64,000 nt of DNA from UBA2227 sp036677505 (lineage in GTDB: Bacteria; Bacillota_I; Bacilli_A; Erysipelotrichales; Erysipelotrichaceae): NCBI GenBank assembly GCA_036677505.1, contig JAVBWK010000035.1, positions 62,001-126,000 on the forward strand, written 5' to 3'. The notes below the pieces were generated by a model, which was given only the letters and a program-made list of their open reading frames with translations, was not told where the DNA came from and searched no databases. The position numbers and the translations under genes are program-made. Numbering within the stretch: position 1 is the first letter of the stretch; each line of letters starts with the position of its first letter. Shown here piece after piece: positions 58,686 through 64,000 of this stretch.

Positions 58686-60491
58686 TGCTTTTTCGATTTG
58701 GTCGGTCAATTCGATGATCTGATCGATCATATGTCCGATATGTTCGATGGTATTGAGCAACGGCTGATCGGTCGTGATATCGACCTTGGCCATTTTTGCC
58801 AGTTCGACCGGAGATTGAGTTCCGCCGGCTCTCAGGACGTTTTTCCAGTCTTCGATGGCGGAAGGATCTTCCAGCAGTCTGCGACTGACTTCGGTAGCAA
58901 CGGTAAGTCCGGCACTGTAGGTATAAGGATATAATCCCATGTAGTAATGTGGCTGTCTCATCCAGGTCAGTTCGGCTCCGTCAATGATGTCCACGGAGTC
59001 GCCCCAGAACTTGGTCAAAACATCCTTTTTAATTTTGCTCAGGGTTTGAGCGACGACCGAGCCGCCGGCATCGATGATTCGGTAGACTTCGCGCTGATAG
59101 GCAGCTTCAAGCAAATGGGTCACAAAGTTATGGTAGTACGTGCGGCTGATCATGGTGGCGAGCACCCAGCGTTTCAGACGCGGATCGTCCGAAGTTTTCA
59201 TCAGGTGGTTGGCCATCAGCATCTCGTTCATCGTCGAGGGTGCTTCGATAAAGTATAAGGAAGGACGGGTGTTAAGGATGTTTTGAGCCTGTTGGGCCAG
59301 GTAGAAATGTCCGGCATGGCCAAGCTCATGGGCCAGTACGAAGCATTCGCGCATCCGTTGGGTCCAGCTGATCAGGATGAAAGGATGGACGCCGTAGGGG
59401 GATGAGCAGAAAGCTCCGGTCGATTTACCGATGTTTTGAACAAAGTCGATCCAGCGTTCATTGTAAGCGCGTTTGATCATATCGGCATATTCTTCACCGA
59501 GTACCGATAATCCCTCAAGGATGTACTCTTTGGACTGTTCGACGGTGATTTCCGGTTCAAAGTCCGGATCAACCGCCAACTTCAAATCGGCGAAGGTCAT
59601 CGTGTCCAGCTTATGGATGCGTTGTAACAGTTTGGCGTATTTGCGCATGTGCGGTGCCAGTTTCTCCATGATAACATCGATCTGACGGTTATATAAGTCT
59701 TGGTCAACTTCCTGGTCAAACAGCAGACTGTCGATGACGGAATCAAAGCCGCGTAGGGAAGCCATGATTTTCTCTTTTTGGATCTGGGTCTGATAGGTTG
59801 CACTGATGGTATGCTGATACTCTTTCAGTTTGTTGCTGAATGCCGTAAAAGCTGCGTGGCGGACTTCGTGATTAGTCTCAAATTCCCATTCATTCTCAAA
59901 CAGGACGAAGCTGAGAGGATGATCCTTTCCGTGGGCGGTGAAGGTTTTAAAGTCCATATCAGCCAGTTTCGCACGGTTGTAAATCATATACGGAGCGCCT
60001 AAAACCGGCTGAAGGGCAGAGAGCATGCTTTCAACTTCCGGATGGAGCATGTGCGGTTTTTCGCGCAGAATGTCTTCGAGGTAGTGGGCGTTCTCTTTGC
60101 TCAACTCTTTCGCCTGTTTCAGAACATCCGGATCTGCCTGTGAAATCTGTGATGAGATGAAACTGACTTTTGCGCCAAAAGCACTCATCATATTCCCGAC
60201 GGTCATCTGCCGTTGGACGTTTTTACTGTTGGTCTGATCTTCACTGACGTACAGGGACGCATAGGTCATGACCCGGTAAGCCTTTTCTAAGAGTACCTTG
60301 AATTCATCGAGGCAGGCATTGATCATCACAGCATCGTTGAGCTTGTCTTTATAAGCGGCTTCGATGTCGATGGCCATTTGGCTTGCCGCTTTCAGATCGG
60401 TGTCGAATGCTTGCTCGCTGGGATACAGAGCGCTCAGATCCCAGGTGTCAGACACATTGACTTCATTTCTTGCATATTGTTTTTTTGTCAT
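58683..60491 (-). CDS. pepF: Oligoendopeptidase F (M3B)
   Basis: A 602-residue cytosolic zinc peptidase. The HEXXH motif is in VLAHELGHAGHFYLAQ, with the third ligand in the downstream FIEAPSTMNEMLMANHLM segment. The N-terminal WDLSALYPSEQAFDTDLKAA and the C-terminal LTWMRQPHYYMGLYPYTYSAGLTVA regions are typical of PepF. It cleaves short oligopeptides. The gene is monocistronic, with AT-rich upstream sequence containing two candidate small RNAs on the other strand. Confidence 0.93.
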   Translation of the reverse strand: MTKKQYARNEVNVSDTWDLSALYPSEQAFDTDLKAASQMAIDIEAAYKDKLNDAVMINACLDEFKVLLEKAYRVMTYASLYVSEDQTNSKNVQRQMTVGNMMSAFGAKVSFISSQISQADPDVLKQAKELSKENAHYLEDILREKPHMLHPEVESMLSALQPVLGAPYMIYNRAKLADMDFKTFTAHGKDHPLSFVLFENEWEFETNHEVRHAAFTAFSNKLKEYQHTISATYQTQIQKEKIMASLRGFDSVIDSLLFDQEVDQDLYNRQIDVIMEKLAPHMRKYAKLLQRIHKLDTMTFADLKLAVDPDFEPEITVEQSKEYILEGLSVLGEEYADMIKRAYNERWIDFVQNIGKSTGAFCSSPYGVHPFILISWTQRMRECFVLAHELGHAGHFYLAQQAQNILNTRPSLYFIEAPSTMNEMLMANHLMKTSDDPRLKRWVLATMISRTYYHNFVTHLLEAAYQREVYRIIDAGGSVVAQTLSKIKKDVLTKFWGDSVDIIDGAELTWMRQPHYYMGLYPYTYSAGLTVATEVSRRLLEDPSAIEDWKNVLRAGGTQSPVELAKMAKVDITTDQPLLNTIEHIGHMIDQIIELTDQIEKA

Positions 60492-60725
60492 AAATTCCTC
60501 CGATGGTATTATTATACATCGCAGAGACTTAAAAGGAGCAAGGAATTTCTCGGTGTCAGGGTCAATATTCGTTTTGCTTTGAATGATTTAGCCGATATCT
60601 TTACTGAAAGATGAAAATTTATTCAATTTAAAACGTATTCTGTGCATAAAATCTGAGTCATGAGAATTTTCTCATAAAGATCGGAATAAATGATTATATC
60701 CTTTGAATTTCAAAGTGTTTACCTC

Positions 60726-60754
60726 TTGATAAATCGTTTAACTCATGATAATAT
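60726..60754 (+). promoter_or_regulatory. Promoter of candidate sRNA C
   Basis: TTGATA (60726-60731), a 17-base spacer and TAATAT (60749-60754). Confidence 0.65.
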
Positions 60755-60760
60755 ACAAAT

Positions 60761-60830
60761 GTAATCATCTTTCCCCCAAGGATGATTACAGTACCCAAAA
60801 AGTGACACCGCGAGGTGTCATTTTTATTTT
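60761..60830 (+). ncRNA. Candidate small RNA C
   Basis: The predicted start coincides with a perfect 9-bp stem, GTAATCATC (60761-60769) with GATGATTAC (60781-60789), enclosing the loop TTTCCCCCAAG. A spacer (AGTACCCAAAAAG) and the terminator TGACACC-GCGA-GGTGTCA (60803-60820) with TTTTT follow. There is no ORF, and the unit lies between pepF and the ABC exporter genes. The C-rich loop could pair with Shine-Dalgarno sequences. Confidence 0.65.
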
Positions 60831-60848
60831 TTTTATTCACAGTAATTA

Positions 60849-60877
60849 TTGATAAATGAATAAGTGTCTGTTATGAT
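60849..60877 (+). promoter_or_regulatory. Promoter of candidate sRNA D
   Basis: TTGATA (60849-60854), a 17-base spacer and TATGAT (60872-60877). The first nine bases, TTGATAAAT, are the same as in the promoter of sRNA C. Confidence 0.65.
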
Positions 60878-60883
60878 AATAGT

Positions 60884-60943
60884 GTGATTGCTCTATCCCC
60901 CCCACACACGCAATCATATAAGGACACCCTGGTGTCCTTTTTA
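60884..60943 (+). ncRNA. Candidate small RNA D
   Basis: TGATTGC (60885-60891) pairs with GCAATCA (60910-60916) around an 18-base loop that contains seven consecutive C. The terminator AAGGACAC-CCTG-GTGTCCTT (60920-60939) follows directly. Same design as sRNA C, 54 bases downstream of it. The terminator abuts the end of the ABC permease gene on the minus strand and may serve both directions. Confidence 0.63.
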
Positions 60944-62176
60944 TTTTCGTCTGTCTTGGCGGATCAGCTGTAAGGCTTTGACAAAGGACATTTTATTGCC
61001 GTAGTTGAGCGATCCCAATCGGTAGATATCGATGGAGATGCGGGCAAACAGCCAGGCGGTCAGTGACATCAGAAGTAAGGATACGGTCAGTTCAAACCAA
61101 CTGACAGCGGTCAAAAAAAAGCGGACCGGCATCGCCAGGATGGCGGTAAAAGGAATAAATGAGCCGATTTTAACCACCGTGATTTCCGGCATCTGTAAGC
61201 CCAGAGTGGCAATCACATATGATGCGATAAAAAGCAGAGTGATCGGTGCGACGGAGGAAGTTACATCCTCGACTTTACTGACCAGCGATCCCAGCGATGC
61301 ATAGATAAACAGGTAGAGCAAATAGCCGAAGAAGGTAAAGATCAAAAAGACCATCATGGAATCCCATTGCAATCCGCCCAAAACGATGGAAAGCAGTTCC
61401 GTCGGGTAGTTGGCGCGGTTGAGGAAAATTCCTAAAGCACCGACCATCAGGATACATCCGAACTGTAATACTCCGGCAAGACCGTTGGCCAGTACTTTAC
61501 CGATGATCAGCGCGTCCGGCTTGGTGGAAGTAATGAGCAGTTCCATCGTACGATTGTCTTTTTCACGTGCGACCGAGGTGGAAACCATTGAGCCGTACAT
61601 GATGACGAGCATATACACCGCAAACATCAGCACGTAGGCAATCAGAAAGCTATCACTGGCATCTTTGCCGATGACTTCTTCGTTGATGTCGATGGTCACA
61701 TTGTATGCCTGGCTGACTTGAATGGGATCAAGATCCATCGCTAACAGATTCCGTTGAATCTGAAGCTGGGTCAGTGCGTTTTGAATCGGATAGGAAGCGT
61801 TGGAATACAGATCGCGGTTGATCACGATCGTAGTGAAGGCCGTGGGGGAGGTGATGATGTAGGCCTGACTGATTTTCTCATCCGTCAGAGCTTTACGTAC
61901 CTCACTGATACTGTCATAAATTTCGATATCGTTAAAGAACATTTCAAGTTCACTCAACGTCACAGAATCATTCTCAATGACGATCCCCGATCCCATCAGG
62001 GATATTTTATCGGTTGGTATCGGATTTTCTTCGCCGTTATCGAACATGGATAACACCGTGGGAATCGTGGTTGCGACCAACAGCAGAATGGCGATGATGG
62101 CAGTCGTAACGATGATGCTCTTTTTTGACAGGATGCTTTTGAGCTCAAAAGCAAATACTTTGGATATGTTATGCAT
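60941..62176 (-). CDS. ABC-2 type permease (NatB-like)
   Basis: A 411-residue protein with a transmembrane helix near the N-terminus, an extracellular region of about 150 residues and five to six C-terminal helices. The conserved segment VAREKDNRTMELLITSTKPDALIIGKVLANGLAGVLQF is typical of NatB/DUF3526-type exporter permeases. With the next ATPase it forms an exporter, as in sodium or drug/peptide extrusion systems; the substrate is unknown. The ATG at 62176 is preferred over a GTG at 62185; both lie inside the end of the ATPase gene. Confidence 0.85.
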   Translation of the reverse strand: MHNISKVFAFELKSILSKKSIIVTTAIIAILLLVATTIPTVLSMFDNGEENPIPTDKISLMGSGIVIENDSVTLSELEMFFNDIEIYDSISEVRKALTDEKISQAYIITSPTAFTTIVINRDLYSNASYPIQNALTQLQIQRNLLAMDLDPIQVSQAYNVTIDINEEVIGKDASDSFLIAYVLMFAVYMLVIMYGSMVSTSVAREKDNRTMELLITSTKPDALIIGKVLANGLAGVLQFGCILMVGALGIFLNRANYPTELLSIVLGGLQWDSMMVFLIFTFFGYLLYLFIYASLGSLVSKVEDVTSSVAPITLLFIASYVIATLGLQMPEITVVKIGSFIPFTAILAMPVRFFLTAVSWFELTVSLLLMSLTAWLFARISIDIYRLGSLNYGNKMSFVKALQLIRQDRRK

Positions 62177-63083
62177 GCTCTTCACCTACTTTCCAAATAA
62201 AGATGTCGGTCAGGGAGGGTTGATACGGGGCAATCGTTTCAATCTCAATACCTTCACTTAAGCACTGACGCAAGAAATGGCTCAAACTGTTATTTTCGGG
62301 CAGCTGAATGATCAGGCTTTGCTTGTCTTCACTGATTTCTCTGACTTCGGTCATGTTTTTCAGGCGGTCTATTAAATCACCGTTGTGCAGCTGACTGGCT
62401 TTGAGGCGGATTTTCGATTTGCCCAAGTCGTTTTTGATATCATCGAGATTTCCGGAAAGGATGATCCGGCCTTTTTCGATCAGCGTGATCTCATCGCAGA
62501 ATTCTTCAACGTAGGTCATCTGATGAGATGAAAAGATGACCAGTTTTCCTTCGGTGATTTTCTCGCGGATGACATCTTTGAGTACTTGGGAGTTGACGGG
62601 GTCAAGTCCGCTGAACGGTTCATCTAAGATCAGGATGTCGGGATCGCCGATCAGTGCCTGGGCAATCTGAACTTTCTGTTGGTTTCCTTTGGACAAGGTT
62701 TCAAGTTTGTGCGATTTGGCGTAGTCCAGTTCAAAACGTTTCAGCCAGTACTCAGCCGAAGCTTTGGCCTGGGCTTTTTTAATGCCGCGCAGCTCGGCGA
62801 AGTAGACGAGCTGGTTTAGGATTTTCTCTTTGGCGTACATGCCGCGCTCTTCAGGCAGATAGCCGATGTTGTATTTGCGCGGATCAAAGGTTTGTCCGTC
62901 AAGGATAAACCGGCCGGAATCTGCTTTAAATACGTCCATCAAGGCGCGGATGGTTGTGGTTTTTCCGGCGCCGTTGCGACCCAGAAAGCCCATGGCTTTG
63001 CCGGTGGTGACGGTGAAGCTGACATCGTGCAAGATCTGCTTGCCGGAAAAGCTTTTGTTGATGTTGATGATTTCGAGTTTCAT
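62169..63083 (-). CDS. ABC transporter ATPase (NatA-like)
   Basis: A 304-residue ATPase. Walker A is GRNGAGKTT, the signature LSKGNQQK and Walker B ILILDEP, with the C-terminal extension of NatA-type exporters. The signature LSKGNQQK, rather than LSGGQ, is common in this group. The ATG at 63083 has GGAGG upstream; a longer frame to 63158 is rejected. It overlaps the permease gene and is the first gene of the operon. Confidence 0.92.
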   Translation of the reverse strand: MKLEIININKSFSGKQILHDVSFTVTTGKAMGFLGRNGAGKTTTIRALMDVFKADSGRFILDGQTFDPRKYNIGYLPEERGMYAKEKILNQLVYFAELRGIKKAQAKASAEYWLKRFELDYAKSHKLETLSKGNQQKVQIAQALIGDPDILILDEPFSGLDPVNSQVLKDVIREKITEGKLVIFSSHQMTYVEEFCDEITLIEKGRIILSGNLDDIKNDLGKSKIRLKASQLHNGDLIDRLKNMTEVREISEDKQSLIIQLPENNSLSHFLRQCLSEGIEIETIAPYQPSLTDIFIWKVGEEHA

Positions 63084-63171
63084 AAGATCCTCCATATGTC
63101 CTTTTTTACTGTAGTATGAATGAAAAATTTTGTCAACGTTTGCACAAAGAAAAACCACCGTTGGTCGGTGG

Positions 63172-64000
63172 TCACTGTTGTAAGGCTTTGATTCTCTGGC
63201 TGATGGGCGGATGCGAGTAGGTCATCCTGACCATCAGCGGATGGGGGGTCAGATTGGCGAAATTCTCTTGGGCCAGCCGTTTGAGTGCGGTGATCATGGC
63301 GGCTCCGTAGCCATGTTCTTTCGCATAGCCATCCGCCCGGTATTCAGCCCAGCGGGAGAGGGCGGACAGCGGGATGTCGAGCAGAATGTCGATGGGGGAA
63401 AGAAAGACGGAGAACAGGATCAATCCGAAGCCGATATTGGCGGTTTCAAAGCCAAAGGAGATCGACAGAGCTTGCCAAGAGAGAAACAGCTGAAGCAGAT
63501 AAAGCATGATGCCCATCTGAATCAGGGCCAACATCAGATTTCGCACGGTGTCTTTGTGTTTGCCATGGCCGATTTCATGGGCCAATACCGCCACGATTTC
63601 ATCGCTGTTCATCTTTTCGATCAGATTGTCAAACAAGACGATGGACTTGAACTTTCCGAAGCCGGAGAAGAATGCATTCAGTTTTTTTGTCCGGCGGGAT
63701 GCATCCATGACTGAAATGCTTTTGATCGATGTGCCGGTCTTTTGGGCAAACTCCATGATTTTGTCTTTCAGTTCTCCCTCGGGCAGCGGGGTGAGCTTAT
63801 TGAAGATTTTGATGAATACTTTCGTGTAGAGAATGTTGACGAAGATCATGATCACCACCAGAAACAGCCAGGTATATAAAATGAAGTTCTCGCTGTGCAG
63901 ATACAGCGAAAGCAGGACATACAGGATACCGCCGCCCAAGACGATCATCATGAGCAGTGATTTCATTAAATCCAAAACGAAGGTCTTTTTGGTGGTCTTA
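63172..64000 (-). CDS. M48-family metalloprotease, Ste24/CAAX protease-like (5' end outside the window)
   Basis: The frame stays open to base 64000, encoding ...KTTKKTFVLDLMKSLLMMIV before the first in-window TTG at 63975, so the gene is truncated by the window rather than starting there. The visible 276 residues hold transmembrane helices, the zinc motif HEIGH (VLAHEIGHGKHKD), the third-ligand region SRWAEYRADGYAKEHGY, and HPLMVRMTYSHPPISQRI. The region before HEXXH (NAFFSGFGKFKSIVLFDNLI) is typical of Ste24-like CAAX proteases, usually about 410 residues. Confidence 0.87.
   Translation of the reverse strand, partial: KTTKKTFVLDLMKSLLMMIVLGGGILYVLLSLYLHSENFILYTWLFLVVIMIFVNILYTKVFIKIFNKLTPLPEGELKDKIMEFAQKTGTSIKSISVMDASRRTKKLNAFFSGFGKFKSIVLFDNLIEKMNSDEIVAVLAHEIGHGKHKDTVRNLMLALIQMGIMLYLLQLFLSWQALSISFGFETANIGFGLILFSVFLSPIDILLDIPLSALSRWAEYRADGYAKEHGYGAAMITALKRLAQENFANLTPHPLMVRMTYSHPPISQRIKALQQ

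Overview
The window looks like a chromosomal segment of a low-to-moderate GC Gram-positive bacterium (Bacillota). The evidence is a T-box leader on leuS, an hrcA-grpE-dnaK-dnaJ-clpB block with CIRCE operators, RNase J, an ECF transporter, lipoproteins with Gram-positive lipoboxes, GGAGG ribosome binding sites throughout and a CcpA-type cre site. DUF1836, DegV and the gene mix would fit an Erysipelotrichia-like lineage, but that placement is weak. I saw no tRNA, rRNA, insertion sequence, prophage or CRISPR array. Both window edges cut through genes: a lipoprotein gene at 1-181 and a Ste24-like protease gene at 63172-64000.

Layout. 1-5.7 kb: an ECF importer (S component, fused double ATPase, T component) coupled to an M20 dipeptidase and a SAM hydrolase. 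5.7-8.9 kb: DUF1836-degV flanked by two candidate small RNAs with the same promoter architecture, a third structured leader before a NUDIX gene, and a PepSY protein with an acidic tail. 8.9-13.9 kb: a membrane-bound AraC regulator, an ankyrin protein, and a ceramidase-like/ytqA/mnmM operon on the minus strand. 14-24.4 kb: T-box-leuS, a two-component system ending in an HD-GYP domain, YihY, a YkuE-like phosphoesterase, a LiaF-like protein, RNase J and def. 24.5-26.8 kb: ftsW, rsmD, coaD.

26.8-35.1 kb: a LysR regulator divergent from a 3-hydroxybutyrate/acetoacetate catabolic operon (CoA transferase A and B, thiolase, 3-hydroxybutyrate dehydrogenase, a 3-hydroxyacyl-CoA dehydrogenase-like protein and two GntP permeases). 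Together these would import hydroxybutyrate-type acids and convert them to acetyl-CoA under LysR and catabolite control. 35.1-39.7 kb: msrB, a START-like protein, three small tandem membrane proteins, and a lipoprotein/XRE/DUF2975 operon with a duplicated perfect operator. 39.7-48 kb: pgeF and the heat-shock block. 48-53.8 kb: LUD protein, GNAT, polysaccharide deacetylase, WYL regulator, secreted nuclease, and a CorC-type transporter with a 49-codon upstream ORF. 53.8-60.5 kb: wrbA and an HxlR regulator with matching operators, ptb, an alpha/beta hydrolase, a DUF5320-metallo-beta-lactamase operon with twin palindromes, and pepF. 60.5-64 kb: two tandem candidate small RNAs, a Nat-type ABC exporter and the partial protease.

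The most unusual content is RNA and regulation. Five short transcription units (5740-5858, 7350-7414, 7465-7564, 60761-60830, 60884-60943) each have a promoter-like sequence, a hairpin that presents a C/U-rich loop resembling an anti-Shine-Dalgarno sequence, and a Rho-independent terminator. Two of them share a TTCACATA direct repeat at identical distance from the -10 box, as expected for an activator-controlled small RNA regulon. All calls come from reading the sequence; no database search was possible.
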